A stretch of DNA of 64,000 nt from Pristionchus mayeri (taxonomy: Eukaryota > Nematoda > Chromadorea > Rhabditida > Neodiplogasteridae): positions 31,196,758 to 31,260,757 of the forward strand of contig BTRK01000001.1 of the NCBI GenBank assembly GCA_036245805.1, in the 5' to 3' direction. Positions 10,666-21,314 of this stretch are shown here, piece after piece. Each line of letters begins with the position of its first letter. Within the stretch, counting starts at the first letter, position 1. The notes under the pieces were generated by a model that did no database searches, was not told the DNA's origin, and saw only the letters and a list, made by a program, of their open reading frames with translations. The translations under genes and the position numbers were made by a program.

Positions 10666-11220
10666 TCTGAAAAAAAAAACAAGTTATTCAGCATGGAAAT
10701 GTTGTTCGAATGATAGGAAATCAACCTGAAAATAGTACAATTCAATTAAAAATGCAAATTATCTTCCTTCTAATAATGAAAGCAGAAACGAAGGTAATCG
10801 TGAGGACAAAAATGAAAGAATATTAGTGAGTGAGGAGAAGAATGACGAATGTTGGATAGGAAGATGGGTGAAATCGTAGCAACTTTCTTGGGCTCTTCCC
10901 ACCTGAGAACGGAAGCCTCTCCCTCCTGTCAAAGTCCCTCCGCTCTAACAAGTATCATTCGCTCCTCTTTGATCTTCCCTGTGGCAGTATAATGCCCAAT
11001 TTAAAGGAGCCGATAGAATAATCAATGGACGAAAGTTGTAAGCTGCAAGATCTCAATACATTTTTAATGTGATTCTATTTGAGAAAATAAATTATGAGAT
11101 CATCAACACATAGCTGAATATAATAGATTGGGGAGGATTGAGATCAGATATAAAGCGAGATGAAGAAAAATGAGCGAGCCTGGATTGAAGTGTTTATCTG
11201 ATACGAGGGATTCTCGATTA
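10666..11220. other. Shared upstream region of PB1 copy 2 and 3' flank of 12-Cys copy C
   Basis: 10675-11050 mirrors 6490-6900 upstream of PB1 copy 1, including CTCCCTCCTGTCAAAGTCCC and the CTGTGGCAGTATAATGCC box. 11050-11220 is the 3' flank of copy C. No additional gene is seen. Confidence 0.6.
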
Positions 11221-11621
11221 TTAGGTGGGAAGGGCGGTGCTCCAGCATTCGCCGTCACACCTGAGGTATGTTGTCCATGTGATCTTATTCATGCAGCAGA
11301 GCCAGAGAGTCGTCGTGGGGAGTCATTGTAGGGAATGCACTTGGTGTAATCCGACTTGGCCTTGCAGTTGGTAACGCACTTTTGGAAGCAGGTTCTGTTG
11401 AACTTGAGGAAGCTGGAAGGATATTCGATCGATGTAGGATGGTGGATAGATCATTCTTACTTCTCATTGCACCAGCACCATGGGGTGAATCCCAGGACAG
11501 TTCCTTGGCAGAAATCCTGGCAAGGAGTGAGGGACTAGGCAGTGAAGGCAATGGCAAAGAGAGCCAGAAGAGTGAGCTGATTCTGAAGGGTTTATTGGGA
11601 AGGTTGAAGAATGCTTACCAT
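11221..11621 (-). pseudogene. 12-Cys gene, copy C (frameshifted)
   Basis: Exons ATG (11621-11619), 11582-11461, 11412-11221. Signal peptide and first cysteines are intact, but near 11325 the coding strand reads AATGACTCCCC where the other copies read AATGGAATCCCC. The net loss of one base shifts the frame before the LCC and KCDGEC clusters and leads to an early TGA. Intron 1 is also shortened (36 nt against 44). The TATA box at 11665-11671 is intact. Confidence 0.82.
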
Positions 11622-11664
11622 GATGAGTCGAGAATCGGACACTTCCATCTCATTTTCACTGGTA

Positions 11665-11786
11665 TTTTATAGTAGTGAATGGTGAAACATCTAGAACGAA
11701 GTGACATGTCAACAGATTGAAACGTGGAGTCCTCCCACGGAATTCCTGCTGTGACATCGAGACTCAAACTGGAATCCTGCTGTGAG
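11665..11786 (-). promoter_or_regulatory. Promoter of 12-Cys copy C
   Basis: Same paired CACAGCAGG boxes and TATAAAA as copies A, B and D, although the gene it serves is frameshifted. Confidence 0.55.
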
Positions 11787-11789
11787 TTA

Positions 11790-12683
11790 TTAGGTTGGTA
11801 AGAAAGTTCTAGTTTATCCTGCCCTTCAAAGTTGTTCAATCTTCATACGATCTTCAGTTCTCTAATAGTGCTTGGTTACTCTTTCGAGAAAACGTTATCA
11901 CAGTATTCTCCAATTACTAATTCTGGTATAGTCGACTGCCAAATTCAACTAAATTGATAACCAACTATATTTGTTTATTTGCTCATGGTTGAAAGAAGAA
12001 ATGTGATATGGGCATAACTAACATGCTAATGTAGAGTGCAACAAGTGGGCATGTTTTTTTTTGCACAACAATAAGAACGCCCCATTCTGCCATCTTGGGA
12101 TCAGCGCTAATTCTGAAAAATTCAATGAATTGAATTATGTTGATAAGCATTTCTCATCCCTGAAGATTTAAAGATTGATCCAGTAAGCTCAATTGTGGTG
12201 ATTAGTGAAGTACTCGGTATGATTAGAGTTTACCGTAAATTGGAGAGTGGTGCACCTGACTGTTTGTAAGCCACAGTTTTGCAAAGGCTGATGCCTAAAT
12301 ATGATCTTTGAAATCAGCCTTTTTTGCAATCTACAGCTCGAATTCCACACATCCACACAATTCCACACATCTCGAATTCCGGATGTTGTGTGATAATCTG
12401 GAAGTACAACTCTATTGCTATCACACATCAAAGGAGTAGAAACTGTTGCTAGCTCGTATTAAAACGGTAGAGTCCAAAAAATAACACCATAAAATCGTCA
12501 TTTTCAGAATTTTTGAGATTTTATTTATTTACTCGCTTTATATGCGAAATAGAATCAACATAAACATGTTGATGTATACTACTTACATCACTTCAACTTA
12601 TGTTAAATTGAATTTCCAGACAATTTATTTAGTCAAGAAAAAATGGAAAAATAGTTCGCGACAGAACTTTCTTACCAACCAAA
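11790..12683. mobile_element. Mariner-type non-autonomous element, copy 2
   Basis: Same ends (TTAGGTTGGTAAGAAAG) and TA duplications as 794-1664, with one mismatch in the right end (CCAACCAAA). Internal sequence is almost identical; about 20 extra bases come from a local repeat of ATTCCACACATC near 12345-12375. Confidence 0.85.
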
Positions 12684-13282
12684 TACTATTGGACTATGAC
12701 GTGTTGCGATACTAATGTATTATATGAGAAAAAGAGTGAAAATTGTAGAACATAAGGACCTTTATGTGGTGCGTATTCCGGGCAGTCTATAACCTCGATG
12801 GTAAGATTGGATTCTGAAGTGAATGGGAGGTATGCACCGTTTTGCGTGCTAGTAAAATAAGTTTTTTTTTAAATATAAATAAACGTAGTTCTACGCATGT
12901 TGTGAATGACACTGTGATCGAAATGCAAAATTACAGGGTGGTCTAGGACAGTGATAGCACATTTGTGATATAGCATATTGCATAGATTTTAGGACTCGAC
13001 TGCAGTCAATATTCGTAGTGTAGAACGATTATGTTTTGGTGTTACTGCACTATTCAATCAATAAATATTTATCACGTCATGTGATTATCTCAAGATGATG
13101 GGTTTCGGTATTATGCGGTAGTTACATTCACCACCTCGCGACAATATTTCTTTCTGGGATCATCTCTCCATCGACATTTTATGCTGATCCAGAATAAGCA
13201 CTACATAATGGTCCTTAGGTTCTACAATTTTCATCCTTTTCTTCATACATCAGTATCGCAATACGTCAGATTCCAATAGTAA

Positions 13283-13404
13283 CTCACAGCAGCATTCCAG
13301 TTTGGGTCTCGATGTCACAGCAGGAATTCCGTGGGAGGACTTCACGTTTCAATATGCTGAAGCGTCGATACGTTCTAGATGTTTCCTCATCCACTACTAT
13401 AAAA
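13283..13404 (+). promoter_or_regulatory. Promoter of 12-Cys copy D
   Basis: CACAGCAG motifs 31 bp apart and TATAAAA at 13398-13404, 43 bp before the ATG. Confidence 0.62.
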
Positions 13405-13447
13405 TACCAGTCAAAATCAGAGGAAAGCACCCGATTCTCGACTCATC

Positions 13448-13856
13448 ATGGTAAGTGTTCTTCAACCTTCCCAATAAATCGATAATCCCTTCAGAATCAG
13501 CTCACTCTTCTGGCTCTCTTTGCCATTGCCTTCACTGCCTACTCCCTCACTCCTTGCCAGGATTTCTGCCAAGGAACTGTCCTGGGATTCACCCCGTGGT
13601 GCTGGTGCAATGAGAAGTAAGAATGATCTATCCACATCCTCCATCGATCGAATATCCTTCCAGCTTCCTCAAGTTCAACAGAACCTGCTTCCAAAAGTGC
13701 GTTACCAACTGCAAGGCCAAGTCGGACTACACCAAGTGCATTCCCTACAATGGAATCCCCACGACGACTCTCTGGCTCTGCTGCATGAATAAGATCACAT
13801 GGACCACATACCTCAAGTGTGACGGCGAATGCTGGAGCACCGCCCTTCCCACCTAA
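13448..13856 (+). CDS. Small secreted 12-cysteine protein, copy D (intact)
   Basis: Exons ATG (13448-13450), 13495-13616, 13664-13856, ending TAA. Exon lengths equal copy A (3, 122, 193) and the frame is open throughout, giving 105 residues with signal peptide and all 12 cysteines in the same spacing. One residue difference from copy A lies in the signal peptide (LALFAIA against LALLAIA). With copy A, this is the best evidence that the family is under protein-level constraint. Expression, localisation and function are unknown. Confidence 0.8.
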
Positions 13857-14100
13857 TAATCGAGAATCCCTCGTATCAGATAAAAAAAAATCAGATAAAA
13901 AAAAAATAAACACTTCAATCCAGGCTCACTCATTTTTCTTCATCTCGCTTCATATCTGGTATCATCATTTCCGAATCTATCATATGAGAGATATTCTGCT
14001 ATGCGTTGATGGATCTCATAATATATTTACTCATCTAGATTTACATTAGAAATATAGTACTTGCAAGCTCGAAAATTCATTCGCTTGCTTCATCTGTCGG

Positions 14101-14732
14101 ATATTTCATTTGAAGTTTACTGCCACAGGAAAGATCAAAGGGGGAAAGTAGGACAGTTGTAGGAGCGGAGTGCATTTGAAAGGAGGGAGAGGCTTCCGTT
14201 ATCTCACGTTGGAAGAACCTAAGCAAGTTGTTATAACATAAATGATGGCAGCCTTCGTCTTTCTAAAAATTCTTCATAAATCCACTTACTCTCCAATTCT
14301 CTTTAATTTTTTATCTTCATTTATTTGTTTCCTGGAAATTATAACACGCGTGTCGCGTAAGGATCGAATAGATCTTCTGAAGGCCTGGTACATTTTAAGA
14401 CCCCTGGCCGAGCAACGAGGCTCCAAAGTATGCCAATTTCGGATGTCGTCGATGTGGACGGCGTATCACATCGTCGAGGATGAAGATATGGAACGAAACT
14501 TGATGGTTTCTGTTGAGGGACCATATGGGCCATAAAAATTTGCCCAGAGCCCAATTTCAACTTTTCCAATGTACCAGGGTTTATTCGAGTCTTACGCGAC
14601 ACGCGTGATAACGAGTTTGTCACTCAGCTTACTATGAAAATTGTATTGTGTATTTAGTTGAATCGTTGTTATTTTTAGGCTGATTTCCGCTCATTCGAAA
14701 AACATTTCCTACTGAATAACTTCTGTTTCAGA
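14101..14732. other. Region upstream of PB1 copy 3, with a TIR element
   Basis: Carries a diverged version of the shared PB1 upstream block (TTACTGCCACAGG near 14120; GAGGCTTCCGTTATCTCA near 14188). It is then interrupted by the TA-flanked element at 14344-14608. No gene is seen. Confidence 0.55.
14344..14608. mobile_element. MITE with CACGCGTGTCGCGTAAGG ends
   Basis: Inverted ends CACGCGTGTCGCGTAAGG with TA on either side (14342-14343, 14609-14610). It is a short relative of the 1.57 kb palindromic element at 43694-45262, sharing both termini and the block GGTTTCTGTTGAGGGACCAT. Confidence 0.82.
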
Positions 14733-15853
14733 ATGAAGCGCGAACTAGTTACCTTCAAGTTGCTGTGGAATGGTACTAAGCATCGGTAATACTTTTCCTC
14801 AGATTCAGTGAGGATTCAGAATTCACTGGAGAATCTTTTCAGATACTCCTTCGTCGTCAATCCGGGAGATATGAAATTCATTCGTCGCTTCGTAGCCTCT
14901 GTGACTGGATTGCAGGAGGGCTTCGACCTTTTCTGGATCGGTATGCTATTATTTTTCCCTTTCTGCTAATCTAGATACTGATAGAAACCCTAAAAATTAT
15001 GCACAACAATCTTACGAAATTATGAAGAATTTCCTCAAAAAATACTAGATCCTGGAAGGAAAAAGACGACTGGCTTCGGTACTGTTGATAGGTATAAAAT
15101 AGTCATGGAAACATCAATAATACCTTTCTAGACAACGACTCGCATTTGGCGCTGTACACAGAACAGCATTTGCTCAGTGCGATTGAGGCAGCTAAGAAGA
15201 AGAGGTGGAGGTTTGTTCTCTTAACAATTTAGGCTCGGCTTCCACTCGATTATATCGATTAGTGACACCTTAGTCAAATGATACCACACTCTCATCATTC
15301 GTTGTACTCGTCAAGAAGCCGGTCGGTAGAGTGTGTAGAATTAAAGGAGTGCTCCCGGGGATGAAATTTTCGTGTCAAACCACGAAAATTGAGAGCTAAA
15401 AAATTCTCTGTTCATCACTGATTCAATAATTGCAGGATCAGTCGCAAACCTCCTGTCGTTCTTCTTTGGGCGAGTGCTCAGGAAATTCCAAGTGTAGTTG
15501 CTCGACCTTCTACTGCCGGCCCGCTCCACGTCAATTCCCAAGTTATCTGTCCAATCTCGCGAAGAAGAGAGGCTCTACTTAGAGCTCGTGGATTGTACAT
15601 ATCTACTCTGGAACCAGCCCCTGTAGCTCCTTTTCCTCCTCGTTCCATTACTGCTGGAGCACCAACTCAGAAGAAATTCGAAGAACCAGAGATCAACGAG
15701 CCAATTTACGATGTTTGGCCCGAATCTCGAAGTTACCATGATCTCACATCCCCTGTTGCTCTCAGAACCCTGGCGACTCAGGAGAGACTCGAAGATATCG
15801 ATGAACCAATTTATGATAGGTATTTGGCCAGGATCTTACGTTCCGATCAATAG
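14733..15853 (+). CDS. PB1-domain protein with IYDVWP motif, copy 3
   Basis: Exons 14733-14785, 14843-14940, 15132-15210, 15436-15853; phases sum to 215 residues. Exons 1-3 have the same lengths as copies 1 and 2 (53, 98, 79). PB1 residues include FDLFWIDNDSHLALYTEQ followed by LLSAIEAAKKKRWR. The linker differs by an insertion (VVARPSTAGPLHVN). The tail has NEPIYDVWPESR and a decayed second motif, DEPIYDRYL. The acidic OPCA-like segment and the basic first strand both persist, so it could pair in either direction. Start chosen at the ATG two bases after CTGTTTCAG. Confidence 0.8.
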
Positions 15854-16402
15854 TAGGTCCATCTCTCTTCATTCCCTACGGACTCGCCGCATGTTCTGAT
15901 CCCATTCATATGAATCAATTTCATCATAATCTTGATATTAATCAAATACTTATGAAAAATAGGCTGCATATCTTGTTGTGTTATTCCTTGTGTAAATCGT
16001 ATTTCATGCTCATTTATATTTATCTGGAGTTTTGATGCCTCTTATATGCTCATCTGATTGATTATTCATAAACTCACTCATTGATGGCTTCTTATTGAAT
16101 AATAATTTCATGTGAATATCGAACTCATGCTCAAATATATTTATCTTGCAAGATTGGGAGTGTTTACATGCAAGCGAAAATTTGTGCTGGCTTGAACGGG
16201 CCTACAGTGCAATCCACATGTGATTAAACGGTAATATCGATTTGTTTGGAGGGAAGGGGGTAGGGAGGGTGAGAGAACCGTGAGTGAATCCCGAATAAAA
16301 AACGAAACCAATTAAGCACAATTCTCTCAAAGACTCGGCGAGCAACGTGTTCAGATGGGAAACCAACAGGACTGAAGAGTCGACTCATTCCTGGAAGGTT
16401 CT
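15854..16402. other. 3' flank of PB1 copy 3, no gene seen
   Basis: Contains the PB1-family 3' block near 16120-16200 (CAAATATATTTATCTTGCA). The 3' remnant of the mariner transposase may begin near 16350. No other gene is supported. Confidence 0.5.
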
Positions 16403-17314
16403 TTAGAGTTCATCTCGGTTGGTGAACTTCTTTCCATGAGAGCAAGCAAAGATAAATCGGAAGCAGTGGTAGTCACAAGGGGAAACGTCCGGTGAATACG
16501 GGGGATGGGGAAGCCATTCGATTCCAAGTTCGTCCAACATCCTCTGAAAGATCTCTGGATGATGCGTGCGCGCATTGTCCATGAGGATCAAGATCTTTCC
16601 ATAGCTCAGGAGTCTCGGAGGGACTCTGATAGCCATCTCCTTAAGCTGAGCGGTGAAGATGTTTGCCTTGATAACCTCATGAAGAATCTCCCAGCATAAG
16701 GGATCGAGTGCCAATAAGAAGAAACTGAGAAGCTCCTTCTTTCCGTGCATTTCTGTTTTCGGGACAGAAATGCCTTCTAATCGGAATCCAACCATTGCAT
16801 CCCCTGGTCGGGAGTATCGCTGGCACACCTCGGTGGAATATTTCATGTGCGCCGCCGTAAGATTGAGAGAAATCGAACGTCCCAACACCTTTCCGTATTG
16901 AGTGAGGATTCGGTCCACCGTTGAGTGCTCATCTCCTTCACCAAGTTGCACATGGTCCGCTCGAGGGGGGGGGAGTGACAACTGCACAACAAATCGCCGT
17001 TCGCTTGCGGTTTGACGTAGCGATTGCGGAGTTGCTTCATTGTTGCCAGTATGTGCTCCCCTACATTTGCATATATAAATCTTGTTGTCCGTTGTGCAGT
17101 TGTCACCCCCTCCCCTCTGCTCGGTGCTCCTCTCCACCGTCGTCAGAACAGAGTAAGAGTCGTTGATAGAGTGCCGATGTGAACGGGTGTTTTCTTCGAT
17201 GGAAAATTGCATGTCTCGGAGAAGTAGAATCAAGCATACCAGAAGGGTCTCTTCTACTTTAGTTGGCATTCCTTTCGAGTAGGTATCGTTGTCGTTTAGG
17301 ATGAAGAGGAACAA
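16403..17314 (-). pseudogene. Mariner-type transposase remnant
   Basis: The minus-strand frame contains ILMDNARTHHPEIF and HPPYSPDVSPCDYHCF. The two aspartates are 34 residues apart, the D34D signature of mariner transposases that bind metal at the catalytic site. GKKFTNRDEL matches the usual segment after it. The frame then stops, so the C-terminus is lost, and the first catalytic aspartate region (the W-V-x-Y-D block) is not recognisable. A foreign inverted-repeat element lies in the N-terminal half (16963-17116), where translation no longer resembles mariner. Inactive. Confidence 0.85.
16963..17116. mobile_element. Inverted-repeat insertion inside the mariner remnant
   Basis: GGGGAGTGACAACTGCACAAC-type left end (about 16971-16990) faces GTTGTGCAGTTGTCACCCCC (about 17091-17110). 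The 150 bp between have no coding sign. The frame happens to stay open across it. Confidence 0.65.
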
Positions 17315-17732
17315 GTGAGGTAAACATTCGTATGAGTCTCGAGAAGATCGATATAGCGACTAATTGACTGATGCAATCAACTACCTCTTGCCTGTGCCTC
17401 AAGCCTCAAGAATGAAGAAATAGTTTGTTTACCAGTTGCATGTGATGAACAAAGCGATCGATTGAGAATTTTATATGCGAATTCAAAATATAATGTGTAA
17501 GAACTCATGGGACACCCTATTAGCGAATCATTCGGCCTAGTGCCCACGGAACTCATATCTACAAGGGAAGGCTGGATTTGACCCTAGACAAGTCAATGTC
17601 TCTGTCACAAACATTTTCTCATTCAGTGACGTTCGCAGTACGTTTTCCCGTCTTGAAAATTACGAAGGAAATTTCTTTCTCTACGAGTGAAATAATCCAG
17701 TTGAGAGCAGTTTCTATGCCCCTTCCTCATAA
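17315..17732. other. Intergenic, nothing seen
   Basis: No ORF with splice context, repeat or RNA gene recognised before the tRNA. Confidence 0.4.
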
Positions 17733-17805
17733 GATCTCGTGGTGTAGTGGTTATCACATCTGTCTAACACACAGAAGGCCTGCGGTTCGAGCCCGCCCGA
17801 GATCA
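17733..17805 (+). tRNA. tRNA-Val (AAC)
   Basis: Acceptor stem GATCTCG/CGAGATC, D arm GTGTAGTGGTTATCAC, anticodon arm TCTGT-CTAACAC-ACAGA with anticodon AAC, T arm TGCGG-TTCGAGC-CCGCC, discriminator A. It reads GUU, and by A34 modification GUC. No intron. Confidence 0.97.
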
Positions 17806-18061
17806 AAATTTTGCCCTTCCTTAAAACCACTGAAAAACTTGAGTCGACCAGGCTTTCGTAATGCGTGAAACCATTTTTAAAAAATTTTTACACGGAACAT
17901 GGAAGTTTGTGTGAACAGTTTTGACATACACAGCATCAATTGTAAACATATGACAGTAAGCTTTAGCATTTATCTTTTTCGATATCTAATGAAGCTCGAG
18001 TTCGTATGGTAGGGGAACACAACTGGTATGGGTCACAAGGTTATGGTATCTTCAAACATTA

Positions 18062-19161
18062 TCAAATTTCTCTCCTTCCTCCACGATCGCAGGGCAGCCG
18101 TGCTCCTTCTCGAGAATCGGAGGGGAGCCGGTTTTTACGTGTTGCAGAACAGGGCATTGTCAGCACCGGCAAATGGCCAGAACCGGCGAATCTCACCATG
18201 ATATGGTAGCAGTCTACGTCGTAGATGCCGCCGGCGTCGTCCGTGATGTACTGGCCATCTAAATGGACAGAGCCGGTAAATATCAGAGCCAGATAATGCC
18301 AGAGCCGAGATATTCCAAGACCGGCAATTGGCTTACTCTGGAACTGGTTCTTGCACGCCTTGCACCGGAGACCCTCCTTGTGGTATGGCTTGCCGTCGGC
18401 CTCCACAGCCGTCTCGAAGAGCCGGCTGCCGCAGGCTGCAAGGACAGAACCGCAAAGTAGGCAGAGCCGTGAAATGTCGATCGCCGTAAAGTATGTTTTC
18501 GCGCAATGATTTCAGTGTGTTTCGAGGACGTTCAATGACCAGTTGTTCACAAAAGTCATGCACAACGGACCAAAGATCAAAGATCAACGAACCGGTGCAG
18601 TTCAGATTGTTCTCGAGCATGTAGCAGTCGGTGCATATCAGCTTGCCGGGCTGGGAGAGAGAATCGCTGAAACGGTAGGCATACTGTAACCAGCGAATGG
18701 TACTGTAGCAAGTATCAGGGTACGGTGCATCCACTAAAGGGTTACGGTATCTCACCAGAGGCGCGCTATTGTAGCCTTACAACTGCTGTTATAGATACTG
18801 TATCCTGGGCCACGACATTCGATGTAGCCATGGTTTCGGTATTCTCTCATTTATTTGGGTTACGATATCTCACCAGAAGGGGATCTCGGCGACGTTGATC
18901 TTGCAGCGCTTGCAGCACATGTGCTGCTTGTGCCAGACGCCGTTGAGCGCGAAGTAGGCGTGACCCTGCAATGTGACGGTTCTGGTATCTATTAGTTCTG
19001 GCATTTTCCGGTTCTATCATATTCCGGCTCCGCGAATTTGCGGCCCTGATATTTCCCGGTCCTGAAAGTTCCCAGCTCTCTACCTTGAGGGCGTCGGACG
19101 CGGTGACGCGCATCTTGCAGCACATGCAGAGGAGCTGCCAGCGAACCGCCTCCTTGTTCGG
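18062..19161 (-). CDS. LIM-domain protein (partial model)
   Basis: Recognisable minus-strand exons: 19161-19084 (LCMCCKMRVTASDALK), 18965-18874 (GHAYFALNGVWHKQHMCCKRC), 18650-18593 (PGKLICTDCYMLENNLNCT), 18435-18337 (ACGSRLFETAVEADGKPYHK) and 18258-18197 (NGQYITDDAGGIYDVDCYH). Together they give two LIM zinc-binding modules, LIM1 from LCMCC to CTDCY and LIM2 from CTACG to DCYH, each with the usual C-x2-C / H-x2-C / C-x2-C / C-x2-C(H) ligands. LIM modules bind proteins in adhesion, cytoskeleton or transcription. Exons 3-5 join in phase. The 18874/18650 junction does not, so a small exon or error lies between. After 18197 the frame can read on to a TGA at 18062. The 5' end is not found; the ORF at 19897-19586 is a candidate. 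Introns are crowded with TACGGTA and CCGGTA words. Confidence 0.8.
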
Positions 19162-19925
19162 CTGAAAATGGATACTGTAGGTAGTGTAGTACGGTAGGAT
19201 TTGCAATGATACTGTAGTGGGAGTAGCGGCAGGATACTGTCGTGGATACTGTAGGTACTGTAGTGGATGGTAAAGGGTATAATTAAGGATATATCTTGGA
19301 TACTGTACTGGAGGGCCCGGTAGAGTCATTGTAATCATATAACGCTGTGTGATTCGGTTTTTCAGGGAGGCAGTAATGTGATTACGATATTGTGAGCACG
19401 ATACGGTAGGCTCATCGGGCGAGCTTCCCTCAGATCGTAATCACCGTAATCAAGTTTCCTATTGCGCTGTTTACGCCTCTTCCAGTGTTGAGACAGGAAA
19501 ATAACAAACGATAAGGGAATCGAATACCGCCCTTACCGTAATTTCTGTGCCATCCGCTATATGGCCTACCGTACTCTATCGATCACTACTGTATTGGGCA
19601 TGACATCAACACGAGTATGAAGAGAAACGAACGTTCATCGGGTAGCGAGAGGTCATCGTAGAGTGGGGAGACCGTCCGAGACGAGCGAGAGGGATGAGAA
19701 TGGTTAGGGAAATGTATCTCCCCCTCCAGTGTGAGCTGTTTGGTGTAAGGCGGTCCATCCATCAATGTGATCTTGTAATCCAATTTCTTATTCTTCAGAC
19801 TCGATATCAGGAGCACCGCAGTACGATTACGGTATTCAGGTGGCTTATGCGCTAGATCCATGCCTACGATCCAATGAAGAACGAATTCAGCTATCAAGTG
19901 CTCTAACCTTTCAATGTTCCTCGTT
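19162..19925. other. Upstream of the LIM gene; one candidate exon
   Basis: 19586-19897 minus is open for 103 codons with protein-like composition (LDYKITLMDGPPYTKQLTL) and could be a 5' exon of the LIM gene. No splice path was proven. The rest is rich in TACTGTAG and TACGGTA words. Confidence 0.3.
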
Positions 19926-19997
19926 GGTCCCGTGGTGTAGCGGTTAGCACTCAGGACTCTGAATCCTGCGACGGGAGTTCAAATCTCCCCGGGACCT
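19926..19997 (+). tRNA. tRNA-Gln (CTG), copy 1
   Basis: Acceptor GGTCCCG/CGGGACC, anticodon arm CAGGA-CTCTGAA-TCCTG with anticodon CTG, T arm GGGAG-TTCAAAT-CTCCC, discriminator T. Identical in sequence to the copy at 21849-21920. Confidence 0.97.
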
Positions 19998-20615
19998 TTC
20001 CTTTTGCCAGTTTTTCATATCGTCATTTTGCAAATTTCAGGTGTAATCGCTTCGGAATTGTGGCGCAACTTTTGATGTGATGACTTTGTTCATGACTTTG
20101 TCTAGACGAATCATTAGCTTCTCAATGATCTATTCATTTGACGCGCTCTCTCGCCAGAGAGCAATCAAAAATGAAGAGCCATTTCTTGAGAAGTCCTTTT
20201 TAGCGTGGTTTTGATGACGTCATCTTTGAGATTTTGCAGTGAATTCGAAATCGGAGATCGCGTAGAAAAGCGAAGTGATCAGGGAGAGAGGAGAGGGTTT
20301 CGGAACAGGGGGAGAAGAATGAGAGAAGAGAGAAAAACAGTACTTGTCTGTCTGACTCCATTCTCGCAACAGCTTTGCATGTTTCTGCTGCAAAAGTAAA
20401 TAGCAGTGTCAGAAGGTACGTGAGCGAACTGTTATCAATCGTGAGATCGGAAGTGGCAAACTAGTCGATTCTCCTACGGTAGAAGGGCTCATTCAGTCTT
20501 ACTTCTTAAAAAAAAGCAAATCTTGTTTGATCGTGTTTTGTGTTTTTTAGTAAATGTGACTTCTTTCACGATATTTGGATTGCTCTTCACTGGGCGGACT
20601 TGCTTTAGATCGAAG

Positions 20616-20762
20616 GAGCACCGTCATATGAGAGCCAAAAAAGTACCCTTCTCCAACATGTTCACAGTAGGTTCCCAAAGTGTCAAAATGTTTATGTAAA
20701 AGTCCTACAGAAGGGTCCATTTTTGGTTATCATCCGGTGGGTTCTCATCCGGCGTAATGCTG
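20616..20762. mobile_element. MITE of the GGCACTAGGT family (diverged)
   Basis: Internal marks of the family: GTACCCTTCT, GGTTCCCAAAGTGTCAAAAT, CTACAGAAGGGTCCATTTTTG and GGTTATCATCCGG. The outer ends have decayed. Confidence 0.7.
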
Positions 20763-20965
20763 GCGGACTAATGAATGGTCGTTGATAGGGTAGCTGATAT
20801 GGATCATCGTCTCGCTATTTAAAGGGCCTGCACGGGTCAGAGACGGATGAGACGGTTAACCGTCCCCTCTGGCAGCCCTCCCCCTCCCCTCACGCATGGC
20901 CCGTATGAGAGAGTAAACACAACGGTTAACCGTGATCCATTTCAGCCACCCTAGTCGTTGCTAGA

Positions 20966-21146
20966 ATGTCGCCTGCGCAGAAGAAGGAGAGGAAGGAGAA
21001 GAAGGAAGAGGGAGAGGACGAAGAGAGTGAAGCACCCTCACCGAGGACATCGGAAGGATATTCTGGATGACGTCGTCGACGTGGATGGAATCACTCAAGA
21101 ATCGATTGGGAGGAAGCGGGAGAGGGGAAAGAGGAGAGTGGAAGGA
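20966..21146 (+). CDS. Candidate basic exon, weak
   Basis: An open frame runs through Lys/Arg/Glu-rich sequence to GHRKDILDDVVDVDGITQES before a possible donor (GGTGAG, 21147). The ATG at 20966 opens a different frame, so a start is not found. It could be one exon of an unrecognised gene or chance in purine-rich DNA. Confidence 0.2.
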
Positions 21147-21158
21147 AGGTGAGTGATC

Positions 21159-21314
21159 TGGCACTTCTTCGGTTTCCTGCCACTTCCCTCCTCTCATTCC
21201 CCATTCCCACCCATCATTGAGCGGTTGAGCTTCCGAAATTCTGGGATTAATACCTAGATATGAGTGGGCTAGATGAGGGAGAGGGAGGGGTGGCCAGAAA
21301 CCGAAGAAGTGCCA
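21159..21314. mobile_element. MITE with TGGCACTTCTTCGG ends
   Basis: TGGCACTTCTTCGGTTTC at the left faces GAAACCGAAGAAGTGCCA at the right, with CATTCCCCATTCCC / ATGAGTGGGCTAGATGAG inside. Same family as 52110-52273 and 53269-53412. Confidence 0.85.

Larger units (their letters stand above)
10974..14100. repeat. Palindromic unit 2 with two divergent 12-Cys genes
   Basis: A direct repeat of 1-3043 with only scattered substitutions and indels, including the mariner MITE at the same site. The duplication therefore happened after that insertion. The right flank beyond about 13960 has diverged more than the rest. Confidence 0.85.
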
